Numbered from the stretch's first letter, positions 8,804 through 18,298 are shown. The stretch: DNA of 64,000 bases from Eutrophovita sp913057845 (GCA_963925895.1 CAWUVH010000006.1:1-64000); one strand, 5' to 3'. Numbers and translations are program-made. Notes: a model not told the origin generated them from the sequence alone.

Positions 8804-9972
8804 GACGACTTCTGTCTTTTGTGATGATTGGTTTTTTGGCGTTTGCCTGTGTGTCTTTCGCCAAGCACAGCGATGGTCTCGTTTTGTTCAGGGGCTTTGG
8901 CTATCAGGTCGAATTGTCACTAGCTGTGTTTATTGTCGTGCAATTGGTGTTGATTTATTTCTTGTATCTAGGCTTGAAAATCCTGTCTTTTATCTGGAGT
9001 TCAAAACGAAGATTTTTGGCGTATCTGAAGGTTCGTCAAGAGCGTCATGAGATTCTTCGGTTGAAGGGTTTTATCAAGAATTTGGTTACGTTAGAAACGC
9101 AGTCTCTTTACAAGGAAACCCAAAAATATATTCGTGATAGTGATGAAGTCTCTCGGGAGACGCTTTTAGTGGCTGCTAGGGCTGCACATGTCGAGCGACA
9201 TTATTCCGATCGAGATGCATCTATTGCTCGTCTTGAGTTGGCTGATGATGACGATGTATATCTTGCAAAATCTTTAATGTTGATCGACGAGGCTCGATAT
9301 CACGATGCGTTGGCCGCACTGTCTCAAATAAACAAAAGAAGTACGAGTTCAGTTCGCTCCGAAGTTGCAGCATTAAGATTGGGTGAAAAGTGGGATCAAG
9401 TCTTGTTGGTGTTGAAAGATGCAAAAAAATTTGACGCATTCAGTTCTGAAAGAGTTGATCAAATTGAGCTTGAGGCATTTTTAGGAATCCTGTCCAAGCC
9501 AGACATGTCGCTATCGGCACTTAAAGAAATATTAAAACAAGCTAATAAGCGTATTCGTGGTGAGGCAAGTTTTGTCATGGCCATGTCAAAAGGTTTTTTA
9601 AGTTTTGACGAGAATCGATTGGCTCAAAATTTAGTAGAGGATTATTTGAGTAGATCTTGGGACGATGAGATCATGCTGCACTATGTGCGCTCATCAGATA
9701 ATCAGAATGTAACACCGCTAGAAAAAGCTGAGAAATGGCTGGAGAAGCAACCCCGTAACCCGAGGTTGTTGACTGGGTTGGGAATTCTGTGTCGAGAGCG
9801 TGAGTTATGGGGGAAGTCTGAGAGTTATTTTAGGGCAAGCAATGCGCTGGAGAACTCTGTAGAAGTGGCATATGAACTTTCTATTCTGTATCGAAGAATG
9901 AACCGTTTAGAAGAGTCAAAAGTACAGTTGGAGTTTTTTGCGGCGCGACAAGTCGCTAAGGTCGATAGTTAA
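8800..9972 (+). CDS. hemY: HemY-like TPR membrane protein
   Basis: A 390-residue inner-membrane protein with two N-terminal hydrophobic segments (about 4-20 and 38-66) followed by a soluble helical region with TPR-like repeats, most visible at the C-terminus (about 310-385). It matches the proteobacterial HemY of haem operons, which is not the protoporphyrinogen oxidase of the same name in Gram-positives. Function is unsettled. Ribosome site GGGTGAG is about 9 bases before the ATG. ppc follows 13 bases later. Confidence 0.85.
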   Translation: MRRLLSFVMIGFLAFACVSFAKHSDGLVLFRGFGYQVELSLAVFIVVQLVLIYFLYLGLKILSFIWSSKRRFLAYLKVRQERHEILRLKGFIKNLVTLETQSLYKETQKYIRDSDEVSRETLLVAARAAHVERHYSDRDASIARLELADDDDVYLAKSLMLIDEARYHDALAALSQINKRSTSSVRSEVAALRLGEKWDQVLLVLKDAKKFDAFSSERVDQIELEAFLGILSKPDMSLSALKEILKQANKRIRGEASFVMAMSKGFLSFDENRLAQNLVEDYLSRSWDDEIMLHYVRSSDNQNVTPLEKAEKWLEKQPRNPRLLTGLGILCRERELWGKSESYFRASNALENSVEVAYELSILYRRMNRLEESKVQLEFFAARQVAKVDS

Positions 9973-9985
9973 GTATGGGTGGTGT

Positions 9986-12763
9986 ATGAACAGGTACGTT
10001 AAAACGACGGAGTCATCTCGAAAGGACCACGCACTTCGAAAGGATGTGAGACTCCTTGGAGATATGCTCGGAGATACGATTCGTGACCATGAAGGTCAGG
10101 TAATATTTGATCTTGTAGAAAAAACTCGACAGTTATCGGTGTCGCTTCAACGCACAGGCTCCGATGGAGCTAAACGTAAGTTATTTAAAAGACTCAGATC
10201 CCTAGATAGTTTTGAGACCAGCGTTGTCATTAGGTCTTATTGTTATTTTTCATTATTATCTAATATCGCAGAAGATCAGCATCATGTTCGCCGCCGCCGT
10301 GCGTATGAGGCCGCTCGTTCGGGGCCGCAGGCCGGATCTCTGGATGCGGTGATGTTGATGCCTGAAATCCAAGCATTATCATTGCGTGAGCTAGAAGAGT
10401 TTTTTTCTAGGAGCTTAATAGTCCCGGTCCTCACTGCACATCCGACCGAGGTGCAGCGAAAAAGCATTTTAGACCTTCAAAAAACGATTGCCGATTTACT
10501 GAATAAAAGAGATCGAGAGAATTTAACGCCAGTCGAATTGTCCAGAAATGACGAGTTGCTCCGTAGGGCAATACTCACGCTATGGCAGACGCGAATCTTG
10601 CGGGAGTTGAAGCTCAGCGTTCAGGACGAAATAGACAATGCGATTTCATATTATGAGTCTACTTTTCTAATTGAACTTCCTCGCCTATACGGTGACATTG
10701 AAGATCGTATGTATTCAGTTTCGACAGAAGCGACCCCTCCCCCAGCTTTGGCAAGCTTTTTTAAAATGGGCAGCTGGATTGGTGGAGATCGGGATGGCAA
10801 CCCCTTTGTCACTGACAAGGTTATGACATATGCCGTCGGTAAACAAAGTCAAGTGCTGTATCAGTTTTATCGGCGTGAGCTTGAGGCGTTGACTGGTGAG
10901 CTATCTCAGTCGGATTGGCGTGTTCAAGTGACTGGTCCATTGATTGCTTTGGCAGATCGGTCAATAGATATTTCTGACCATAGAAAAGACGAACACTATC
11001 GCCGCGCGTTAATGGCAATACGTGCTCGATTGGAGAATACGTTTGGTGAGGCCCGAAAAGCCTATACCTCGACTGAAAATGCGCCACTCGTTTATTTAAG
11101 TCCTGAGGAGTTTTCTGCTGACCTAAAGATTGTCAGTGATTCGCTCTACCAAAATAGGAGTGCATTAGTCGCGCGCGGAAGAATTCGAGCTCTACTAAGG
11201 GCAGCTGAGGTTTTTGGTTTTCATCTGGCTTCGTTAGACCTAAGACAGCATTCAGAGGTTCATGAAAGTGTGGTATCCGATCTTTTTGCGCGGGGAATGA
11301 ATAAGTTAGGTTATAGCGAGCTTCATGAAAAAGAAAAGCGGAGTTGGCTGCTAAGCGAATTAAGCATAAACAGACCGCTTAGATCAACTTTTCTGAATTA
11401 TGATGAATTGACTCATAAGGAATTAAAGATATTAGACGGCGCTAACAAACTGCAACGAGACTACGGCAAGGATTCAATTGCAAATTATGTGATTTCCCAA
11501 GCTAACGATGTGAGCGACATCCTTGAGGTGGCACTGCTTTTAAAGGAGTCGGGCGGTCTAAGTGCCGGGGAAAATCCAGATTCATCTATGAATATCGTGC
11601 CACTATTTGAAACGATTGAAGATTTACGAAATTCGTCTGATGTCATGGATGCTCTTTTCTCCGATCCTTTTTATAGAAAATTGTTGCGTAATAAAGATGA
11701 CGTTCAGGAAGTCATGTTGGGCTATTCAGATAGCAACAAAGATGGGGGCTTCTTAACGGCTAACTGGGAGATTTACCATGCAGAAAAAGAGCTCGTTAAG
11801 GTATTTGCAAAGCACGGTGTAAAACTGAGGATATTTCATGGCAGAGGTGGGACGGTTGGTCGCGGCGGCGGGCCAAGTTACGAGGCGATTCTTGCTCAAC
11901 CTGCAGGAAGTGTAGCCGGTCAGATTAGAATTACGGAGCAGGGGGAAGTGATTGCCAGTAAATATTCTGATCCCGAAATTGGTCGACGTAATCTAGAAAC
12001 CTTGGTGGCGGCAACGCTTCAAGCGACGGTTGTTCTGCAGGACGTGAATCAGTCAGCGACGCTGTCCGACTATGAAGATATTTTGCGTGAAATGGCCCAA
12101 GAGAGTTTTGTGGCCTACCGTTCCTTGGTTTTTGATGATCCTGGCTTCGTTGAGTTTTTTCGCCAGGCAACACCTATTGCAGAAATTGCTGATCTTAATG
12201 TGGGAAGTCGGCCCGCGTCTCGGAGCAAGTCTGCTCGTATTGAGGATTTGAGGGCTATCCCCTGGGTATTTTCGTGGTCTTTAGCAAGAATGATGTTGCC
12301 AGGTTGGTACGGTTTTGGCTCAGCCGTCCAAGCATGGGTTGAAAGTCATGGTGATGATGCGATTGAGAAGTTGCAGCGTATGTATCGAGATTGGGCATTT
12401 TTCAATGTCATGCTTTCAAATATGGACATGGTGCTCGCCAAAAGTGATTTTGATATTGCCCGTCGGTATGCTGAATTGGTTCAAGATGTTGATCTCAGAG
12501 ATCGTATTTATGGGCGGATTGAAAAAGAGTGGGAGCTTTCAGTGAAATGGTTGCTTAAGATTAGCGATCAAAATTATTTGCTCGAGAAAAACCCGTCTCT
12601 TTCAAGAAGTTTGCAGAGTCGATCTCCTTATATTGATACGTTAAATCATTTGCAAATTGAATTGATGCAACGATACCGTTGCGGCAATCATGATGAGCAG
12701 CTAAAGCGTTCGATACTTCAGACGATTAACGGCATTTCAGCCGGACTCAGAAACAGTGGTTAA
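9986..12763 (+). CDS. ppc: Phosphoenolpyruvate carboxylase
   Basis: Anaplerotic carboxylation of phosphoenolpyruvate to oxaloacetate. The protein has 925 residues from ATG 9986, preceded by GGGTGGT; an in-frame TTG at 9938 inside hemY is less likely. Catalytic histidine lies in VLTAHPTEVQRKS near residue 152. The glycine-rich FHGRGGTVGRGGGPSY with catalytic His and Arg starts near 615, followed by GQIRITEQGEV, and the C-terminus ends in the conserved GLRNSG. About 40 residues longer than the E. coli enzyme, mainly in the N-terminal half. Ends 16 bases before the convergent reductase gene with no obvious hairpin between. Confidence 0.96.
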   Translation: MNRYVKTTESSRKDHALRKDVRLLGDMLGDTIRDHEGQVIFDLVEKTRQLSVSLQRTGSDGAKRKLFKRLRSLDSFETSVVIRSYCYFSLLSNIAEDQHHVRRRRAYEAARSGPQAGSLDAVMLMPEIQALSLRELEEFFSRSLIVPVLTAHPTEVQRKSILDLQKTIADLLNKRDRENLTPVELSRNDELLRRAILTLWQTRILRELKLSVQDEIDNAISYYESTFLIELPRLYGDIEDRMYSVSTEATPPPALASFFKMGSWIGGDRDGNPFVTDKVMTYAVGKQSQVLYQFYRRELEALTGELSQSDWRVQVTGPLIALADRSIDISDHRKDEHYRRALMAIRARLENTFGEARKAYTSTENAPLVYLSPEEFSADLKIVSDSLYQNRSALVARGRIRALLRAAEVFGFHLASLDLRQHSEVHESVVSDLFARGMNKLGYSELHEKEKRSWLLSELSINRPLRSTFLNYDELTHKELKILDGANKLQRDYGKDSIANYVISQANDVSDILEVALLLKESGGLSAGENPDSSMNIVPLFETIEDLRNSSDVMDALFSDPFYRKLLRNKDDVQEVMLGYSDSNKDGGFLTANWEIYHAEKELVKVFAKHGVKLRIFHGRGGTVGRGGGPSYEAILAQPAGSVAGQIRITEQGEVIASKYSDPEIGRRNLETLVAATLQATVVLQDVNQSATLSDYEDILREMAQESFVAYRSLVFDDPGFVEFFRQATPIAEIADLNVGSRPASRSKSARIEDLRAIPWVFSWSLARMMLPGWYGFGSAVQAWVESHGDDAIEKLQRMYRDWAFFNVMLSNMDMVLAKSDFDIARRYAELVQDVDLRDRIYGRIEKEWELSVKWLLKISDQNYLLEKNPSLSRSLQSRSPYIDTLNHLQIELMQRYRCGNHDEQLKRSILQTINGISAGLRNSG

Positions 12764-12778
12764 GTCCCTAATGCTACT

Positions 12779-13810
12779 TTAGTCTTGAGGTTTTGGATCA
12801 ACCGACGGGGTAAACGCATCAGAGAAAAATGCGTCCTCAGGTAAATCGCACTGCTCAGTGAAGTCTTTATGGGCAGCTTCTACCATTGCGGGCACGCCGC
12901 ATGAATACGCCTCATGGTTCGCCATATCAGGAAAATCTTCCATTGCGGCGACATGAACCATGCCGGTTCGCCCGTCCCATTTGTCTTCGGGTTCCGCATC
13001 GGAGACGACAGGAACAAAATTAAAGTGCTCGTGATCTTTTTGCCATTGACTGGCCAGATCGCTCATGTAGATATCTCGAGGTCTTCGTCCACCCCAGTAG
13101 AGAACCATTGGCCGGTCGATACCTTGTTCAAAGGTATATTCAATGATACTTTTAATCGGAGCAAAACCAGTTCCGCTAGCGACAAAAATTATGGGTTTGT
13201 CGGTATCTTCTCGCAGAAAAAAGGTTCCGAGAGGCCCCTCAAACCTAAGGATATCTTTCTCTTTGAGCGTCTCAAAAACTTGTGTTGTGAAGGCACCATT
13301 TGCCATGTTTCGGACATGCAGTTCGATATATTCGGCTTCATGGGGGGGGTTGCCCATAGAGTAGCTGCGCCGTTTCCCCCCGCGTAATAGAACATCGATG
13401 TACTGTCCTGCAAAAAACTGGAAACGTTCGTTAGATGGCAGTTTAAGCTTTAGGATAACAATGTCATCGGAAACGCGAAGTATTGACTGGACGCGACTCG
13501 GTAACCGGCGCACTTCAATATCTCCGGTTGTTTCGATCTCTCTTGCCTCAATCACTAAATCGCTGAGAGGGGTTGCTTGGCAGAATAAGGTGAGGCCGTC
13601 ACGTTTCTCGAAATCGACGAGGGCAGAACTTTGCGGGTTGCCGTGATCAACCGTTCCCTCGATAATCTTACCTTTACATGCTGCGCAAGCGCCATTTCTG
13701 CATCCGTATGGTAGCGTATATCCTGAGCGCATTGCTGCAGAGAGAATGGTTTCGTTTTCTTCGGTTGTGAATGTATTACCGCTGGGTTGAATCGTGACTT
13801 TATGCGCCAT
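12779..13810 (-). CDS. NAD(P)H-flavin reductase with N-terminal 2Fe-2S ferredoxin domain (CDP-6-deoxyglucoseen reductase-like)
   Basis: A 343-residue electron-transfer protein. Residues 1-90 form a plant-type ferredoxin with Cys37, Cys42, Cys45 and Cys77. A ferredoxin-reductase FAD domain follows with RSYSMGNPP near 148 and the NAD-binding domain with FVASGTGFAPIKS near 210. The order Fd-FAD-NAD resembles AscD/RfbI-type reductases and oxygenase reductases, so the partner is unknown; no sugar dehydratase or oxygenase is adjacent. It is not BoxA-like, because BoxA carries 4Fe-4S ferredoxin clusters. A C8 tract lies within the NPP codons (13342-13349 on the plus strand). Confidence 0.85.
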   Translation of the reverse strand: MAHKVTIQPSGNTFTTEENETILSAAMRSGYTLPYGCRNGACAACKGKIIEGTVDHGNPQSSALVDFEKRDGLTLFCQATPLSDLVIEAREIETTGDIEVRRLPSRVQSILRVSDDIVILKLKLPSNERFQFFAGQYIDVLLRGGKRRSYSMGNPPHEAEYIELHVRNMANGAFTTQVFETLKEKDILRFEGPLGTFFLREDTDKPIIFVASGTGFAPIKSIIEYTFEQGIDRPMVLYWGGRRPRDIYMSDLASQWQKDHEHFNFVPVVSDAEPEDKWDGRTGMVHVAAMEDFPDMANHEAYSCGVPAMVEAAHKDFTEQCDLPEDAFFSDAFTPSVDPKPQD

Positions 13811-13890
13811 TGTGGAGATAACCTTAAACTGAGTTGGTAAGAAATTTTAATGCCTAAATATTATGAGCGTAACTGAAATAAATATTGAAT

Positions 13891-14772
13891 ATGCATAGGC
13901 TGTTGATCGTCGGATTTGGAGATGTCGGGAAACGATTTGCCACCCGTTATGCCTCTCGTTTTAATCTATCTGTTGTGTCGAGAACGAAGACTGGTGAATC
14001 CCCTTCCTGGACAAGGTCAATTAATTGGTTGAGTGCAGATCTTGATGAACCGAGAACTCTGCAGAGGTTGGCAGGTTTGTCGGAAGGCGTGGTTTATCTT
14101 GCGCCTCCAAATTCATCCGGACATACCGACATGCGAATTCGTAATTTTTTAAGATCTATTACGTCGGGCCTAAGAATACCACAGCGACTTGTTTATATGA
14201 GCACGACCGGTGTCTACGGCGATTGTATGGGCGAGCACGTGAGTGAAACGCGTGCGGCCAATCCTCAAACAGATCGGGCTCGAAGGCGGATCGATGCGGA
14301 AGCGCAAGTTCGAGCCTGGTCGAAAAGCACGGGGTGTACGTCAATTATTCTAAGAGTGCCTGGGATCTATGCCTCCAATCGGCTTCCGCTGAATAGGCTT
14401 ATGAAGAGTTTGCCGACCTTGAGGGCTGACGAGGATAGCTTCTCTAACCACATTCACGCTGATGATCTGGCGCAGATAGTTTTTCTGGCACTTTTCCGGG
14501 GTAAGGGTGGTCGAATATACAACTGTACTGATGATTCGAGGATAAAAGTTGGCGATTATTTCGATTTGGTTGCGGACAGGGCTAGTCTCCCAAGGCCGAG
14601 ACGTCTCACTAAGTCTGAAGCGAAGGATGTGTTGCCCGAAATGTTGTGGTCATTTCTCAATGAGTCTCGATTGGTTTTGAATGATCGGATGAAAAAGGAG
14701 CTTAAAGTCCGCTTACGGTATCCTACTGTGCTGGACGGTGTGCCGGCATCACTCAATGTGTCAGATAATTAG
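13891..14772 (+). CDS. NAD-dependent epimerase/dehydratase family protein (YeeZ-like)
   Basis: A 293-residue atypical short-chain dehydrogenase with the N-terminal Rossmann motif LLIVGFGDVGKR. Around residue 100 it has YMSTTGVYGDCMG, the usual Ser/Tyr-region signature of the extended family. Substrate is not predictable. I chose ATG 13891; a TTG two codons upstream (13885) is possible. It is divergent from the reductase gene and its stop overlaps or abuts the next gene. Confidence 0.82.
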   Translation: MHRLLIVGFGDVGKRFATRYASRFNLSVVSRTKTGESPSWTRSINWLSADLDEPRTLQRLAGLSEGVVYLAPPNSSGHTDMRIRNFLRSITSGLRIPQRLVYMSTTGVYGDCMGEHVSETRAANPQTDRARRRIDAEAQVRAWSKSTGCTSIILRVPGIYASNRLPLNRLMKSLPTLRADEDSFSNHIHADDLAQIVFLALFRGKGGRIYNCTDDSRIKVGDYFDLVADRASLPRPRRLTKSEAKDVLPEMLWSFLNESRLVLNDRMKKELKVRLRYPTVLDGVPASLNVSDN

Positions 14773-15229
14773 AATGTTGATCGCCAATCGATGTGTCGTC
14801 GCATTCTTGGCTTTTTGCTGCTTTCCCCAGTTTGTTGTTTCTGGTGAGGTTGAGGGGCCTGGTGCGAGCGACTTTTATACGTTATCCGCAACGTTATCCA
14901 AGGGTAACAAGTTAGCGCTCGCTTACGATATTCACCCCTGTTGTTATTTGTATAAACGTAGTTTTTCTTTTCAAGCGTTAGACTCCGAGGTGATCGTCGG
15001 TCATGTTTCGTTTCCTGAGTCTTTAAGACATCACGATGAATTTTTTGGTGATGTAGAGATTTATAGAGGAGAGGTGCTCATTACTTTGGATCTAGACACC
15101 AGTCAAGTTGAGGTGCGAAGCGACTCACTAAGTATCAGCGCTGAGCATCAAGGATGTTCAGACGAGGGTATTTGTTTCTTGCCTGACCGTAATGTATTAC
15201 GTTTTGCTAGTTTTCCCGGCCTCGAATGA
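14756..15229 (+). CDS. Stand-alone DsbD N-terminal (alpha) domain protein, periplasmic
   Basis: A 157-residue exported protein: hydrophobic signal at about 7-29, then a single immunoglobulin-like DsbD alpha domain. Recognisable family features are YLYKRSFSF, the DEFFGDVEIYRG segment, and the redox pair Cys134/Cys140 in QGCSDEGICFLP, which equals the thiol pair by which E. coli nDsbD hands electrons to substrates. Unlike DsbD, there is no transmembrane beta domain or C-terminal thioredoxin domain in this protein. A vicinal Cys62-Cys63 pair replaces the usual G-Y before YLY. ATG 14774 (giving MLIANRC) is an alternative start. The TlpA-like gene overlaps its stop (ATGA), so the two are coupled. 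Confidence 0.75.
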   Translation: MCQIIRMLIANRCVVAFLAFCCFPQFVVSGEVEGPGASDFYTLSATLSKGNKLALAYDIHPCCYLYKRSFSFQALDSEVIVGHVSFPESLRHHDEFFGDVEIYRGEVLITLDLDTSQVEVRSDSLSISAEHQGCSDEGICFLPDRNVLRFASFPGLE

Positions 15230-15762
15230 ATAAAGCGGTATTGACAGTGTGGGCGAGACACTTGTTGATAACTTGTGTCGTGATTGGGTCGGTAGTGATG
15301 GGCATCCTAATGAGCAATACTCGCACAGCCTTAGACGTGAGCGCAGTCAAAGATGCTCAGAATGCGCAGTTTCAGGACCTTGCTGGTAATTGGCGGCAGA
15401 TCTCACATTGGGACGGTAGCTATCGCATCGTTAATTTTTGGGCAACTTGGTGCCCCCCTTGTCTTGAGGAAATCCCTTTATTTGTTCAGCTCCAGGATGA
15501 GTATAAGGATCGTAATGTGACTTTCATTGGGATTGCGGTAGATGATGCTCACCGCGTTCGTGAATTCGTTAGGGATAATGAGATCAATTACCCCGTATTG
15601 ATTGGGTCTGGCGACGCGCTTCGTATTTCAGAAATTCTCGGTAACAAAAGATCGGGGTTGCCTTTCACGGTTTTTTTAAACCCTTCAGGGGACTTAATCG
15701 ATATGCATTCTGGCGTAGTCCCAGAGTCTAAAGTACGAAAATTTGTCGATAAAATCCGCTAA
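15226..15762 (+). CDS. TlpA-family thiol:disulfide oxidoreductase, membrane anchored
   Basis: A 178-residue thioredoxin-fold protein with an N-terminal membrane anchor (about 10-28) that places the domain in the periplasm. The active site is CPPC at 76-79 in NFWATWCPPCLEEIP, followed by the cis-proline region GLPFTVFL near 148. CPPC is typical of TlpA/ResA reductants used in cytochrome c or oxidase maturation. The start overlaps the stop of the DsbD-alpha gene by ATGA. Its position before aroQ-accBC is a common betaproteobacterial arrangement; the DsbD-alpha partner is the less usual part. Confidence 0.88.
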   Translation: MNKAVLTVWARHLLITCVVIGSVVMGILMSNTRTALDVSAVKDAQNAQFQDLAGNWRQISHWDGSYRIVNFWATWCPPCLEEIPLFVQLQDEYKDRNVTFIGIAVDDAHRVREFVRDNEINYPVLIGSGDALRISEILGNKRSGLPFTVFLNPSGDLIDMHSGVVPESKVRKFVDKIR

Positions 15763-15857
15763 AATGCGCCTATTTGTCGTTAAAGTTCGTATTTTAATGG
15801 CTGTTTTCTCTTGGTTGTGTGCTTTCCCCAGAATGACGCTTCTAGGTGGCCCCCTTA

Positions 15858-15888
15858 TTGATTAAAAGCATCATAATGCGTGTATAAT
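15858..15888 (+). promoter_or_regulatory. Probable sigma-70 promoter of aroQ-accB-accC
   Basis: A consensus -10 TATAAT lies at 15883-15888, with a weak -35-like TTGATT at 15858-15863 (19-base spacing). It sits about 75 bases before aroQ in the 200-base gap after the TlpA-like gene, where a new transcript would be expected. Confidence 0.5.
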
Positions 15889-15962
15889 CGCCGAATATGC
15901 AGTTAACTTTCAAAAAGTAGAGACCCGTTTAACCTTTCTTATACCAATTTAAGGCCTTAAAT

Positions 15963-16436
15963 ATGTCAAATGAACGTGCACCATTAGAGCCCTGCGACAT
16001 CCTTGTGTTGAATGGGCCAAACCTAAATCTATTGGGCACGCGAGAGCCCGGTGTATACGGTACCGAGACGCTCGATTCAATAGAAGCCCGAATAGTTTCA
16101 AAAGCTCAAGCAGCCACAATGAAATTAGTTTGCTGTCAAACAAATTACGAAGGTGAGCTAGTCAGCTTTATTCAGCAAGTTCGAACGGCTGGAGCGAAAT
16201 TTTTGATTATTAATGCTGCAGCCTACACACACACCAGCATCGCTATTCGTGATGCGATCTCGGCCGTTGATGTCCCTTTTGTTGAAGTTCATTTATCGAA
16301 CATCTACAAGCGCGAACACTTTCGTCATCATTCGTACCTTAGCGACAAGGCTGAGGCAGTGATTTGCGGGCTGGGCGCTATGGGTTATGACGTTGCGTTG
16401 GATTATGTATTAGAAAAACTGAAGGGAAGTCTGTAA
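15963..16436 (+). CDS. aroQ: 3-dehydroquinate dehydratase, type II
   Basis: Third step of the shikimate pathway, a dodecameric type II enzyme. The 157-residue protein has the signature LVLNGPNLNLLGTREPGVYG with the catalytic Tyr near residue 35, the NAAAYTHTSIAIRDA stretch with the substrate-binding residues near 86-100, and EVHLSNIYKREHFRHHSY with the catalytic His near 110-125. The stop overlaps accB by one base, placing it at the head of an aroQ-accB-accC operon. Confidence 0.96.
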   Translation: MSNERAPLEPCDILVLNGPNLNLLGTREPGVYGTETLDSIEARIVSKAQAATMKLVCCQTNYEGELVSFIQQVRTAGAKFLIINAAAYTHTSIAIRDAISAVDVPFVEVHLSNIYKREHFRHHSYLSDKAEAVICGLGAMGYDVALDYVLEKLKGSL

Positions 16437-16882
16437 TGGATCTGCGAAAATTAAAAAAATTAATTGATCTTGTCCAGGAGTCTGGGATTGAGGAGCTCGA
16501 AATCACAGAAGGTGAGGAGAGAGTTCGAATTAATAGTGGGAATAAAGCGCCGATTTCGTCGTATACACAGGCGCCGATGGCTCATGTCGCCGCACCGATT
16601 GTTCAGCCAGTGGCCGCTGCGGTTGTTGAGGAGATTCCTGCGGATGAAGGATTTGTGATGAAGTCACCTATGGTGGGCACGTTTTACCGTGCCTCGAACC
16701 CGGAATCTGCGTCATTTGTTGAGCTCGGCCAAACGGTTTCCGAGGGCGAGACATTATGTATTATCGAGGCAATGAAGCTGCTCAATGAAATTGAGTCAGA
16801 GAAATCCGGTGTTATTAAAAAAATTCTTGTTGAAAATGGACAACCGATTGAATATGGCCAGCCGCTTTTTGTGATCGCCTAA
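16436..16882 (+). CDS. accB: Biotin carboxyl carrier protein of acetyl-CoA carboxylase
   Basis: Carries biotin between the carboxylase and transcarboxylase halves of acetyl-CoA carboxylase, the first step of fatty acid synthesis. 148 residues: an N-terminal dimerising helix region, a flexible Pro/Ala/Val linker (about 40-70), and the biotinyl domain with EAMKLLNEIES, the modified lysine being about Lys114. It starts at the last base of the aroQ stop codon and is followed by accC 72 bases later. Confidence 0.97.
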   Translation: MDLRKLKKLIDLVQESGIEELEITEGEERVRINSGNKAPISSYTQAPMAHVAAPIVQPVAAAVVEEIPADEGFVMKSPMVGTFYRASNPESASFVELGQTVSEGETLCIIEAMKLLNEIESEKSGVIKKILVENGQPIEYGQPLFVIA

Positions 16883-16954
16883 CCCTTATACGAGACTTTA
16901 TAGATCTAGATTGTATAGGTGTGCGAAATTAGATAATGGGGTGTAAAAACGTTT

Positions 16955-18298
16955 ATGTTTGAAAAGATTTTAATTGCGAATCGCGGCGAGATCGCTCTGA
17001 GAATTCAGCGAGCATGTAGGGAGATGGGTATCAAAACCGTAGCTGTTCATTCTGAGGCGGATGCGGAAGCCAAGTACGTGCGCCTTGCGGACGAGTCAGT
17101 ATGTATCGGCCCAGCGTCGAGTGCGGACTCCTATCTTAATGTTCCCGCAATCATTAGCGCGGCTGAAGTCACTGATGCGCAAGCGATTCACCCAGGCTAT
17201 GGGTTTTTGTCGGAGAATGCCGATTTCGCTGAGCGGGTTGAGCAAAGTGGTTTTGTTTTTATTGGACCAAAACCAGAAACGATCCGCCTAATGGGGGATA
17301 AAGTAAGCGCAAAAGTTATGATGATCAAAGCTGGTATACCTGTTGTTCCCGGTAGCGTCGGCGCTCTTCCTGATGATCCGAAGGAGGTTATTGGTATTGC
17401 CCGAGATATTGGCTACCCAGTTATCATAAAGGCCTCTGGGGGCGGAGGCGGTCGCGGAATGAGAGTTGTTCATACCGAAGCGGCATTGGTTAACGCGGTG
17501 AACATGACAAAACAAGAAGCTCAAGTCGCCTTCGGCAATCCAACTGTTTACATGGAAAAGTTTTTAGAGTATCCGCGGCATATTGAAGTGCAAGTTCTGG
17601 CCGATCAACATAAGCACGCTGTATATTTGGGCGATAGGGATTGTTCCTTGCAGCGACGTCATCAAAAGGTAATTGAAGAGGCGCCGGCACCACATATTCG
17701 CCCTAGGGAGAGAGTAAAAATTGGGGAGAAATGTGTCGACGCATGCCGAAAAATCGGATATCGAGGTGCAGGAACATTCGAGTTTTTATATGAGAATGGA
17801 CAATTCTATTTCATTGAAATGAATACGAGGGTGCAAGTGGAGCACCCTGTAACCGAAATGATTACGGGTATCGATATCGTAAAAACTCAAATTTCTGTTG
17901 CGTTCGGAGATAAATTACCTTTTAGGCAAAAAGATATTCAATTTAAGGGGCACGCAGTTGAGTGTAGGATCAATGCGGAACATCCCTTTAAATTTACGCC
18001 ATCACCAGGAAGGATTACTACACTCCATATCCCTGGAGGACCTGGCATTCGGGTAGATTCGCATGCATATCAGAATTATTTTGTGCCGCCACACTATGAT
18101 TCTCTAATCGGTAAGGTAATCGCGCATGGGGATACCCGAGCGCAAGCGCTTGCCAGAATGAAAGTTGCTTTATCCGAGATGATTGTCGAGGGGATTGAAA
18201 CCAATATTCCGCTGCATCGTGAATTGGTGTCCGATGCAAAGTTCATCGAGGGTGGTGTAAATATTCATTACCTCGAGAAAAAACTCGCTAACGCTTAG
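16955..18298 (+). CDS. accC: Biotin carboxylase subunit of acetyl-CoA carboxylase
   Basis: ATP-dependent carboxylation of biotin on AccB. 447 residues with the three expected parts: the N-terminal domain beginning KILIANRGEIALRI, the ATP-grasp domain with the glycine-rich KASGGGGGRGMR near 158-170 and the EMNTRVQVEHPVTEM active-site stretch near 288-302, and a C-terminal domain. Full length, in the standard accB-accC order. Confidence 0.97.
   Translation: MFEKILIANRGEIALRIQRACREMGIKTVAVHSEADAEAKYVRLADESVCIGPASSADSYLNVPAIISAAEVTDAQAIHPGYGFLSENADFAERVEQSGFVFIGPKPETIRLMGDKVSAKVMMIKAGIPVVPGSVGALPDDPKEVIGIARDIGYPVIIKASGGGGGRGMRVVHTEAALVNAVNMTKQEAQVAFGNPTVYMEKFLEYPRHIEVQVLADQHKHAVYLGDRDCSLQRRHQKVIEEAPAPHIRPRERVKIGEKCVDACRKIGYRGAGTFEFLYENGQFYFIEMNTRVQVEHPVTEMITGIDIVKTQISVAFGDKLPFRQKDIQFKGHAVECRINAEHPFKFTPSPGRITTLHIPGGPGIRVDSHAYQNYFVPPHYDSLIGKVIAHGDTRAQALARMKVALSEMIVEGIETNIPLHRELVSDAKFIEGGVNIHYLEKKLANA

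Noticed and set aside
12779..13810. The 2Fe-2S flavin reductase-like gene as the missing BoxA
   Set aside because: It has a plant-type 2Fe-2S domain rather than the 4Fe-4S ferredoxin of BoxA and lies about 45 kb from the box genes.
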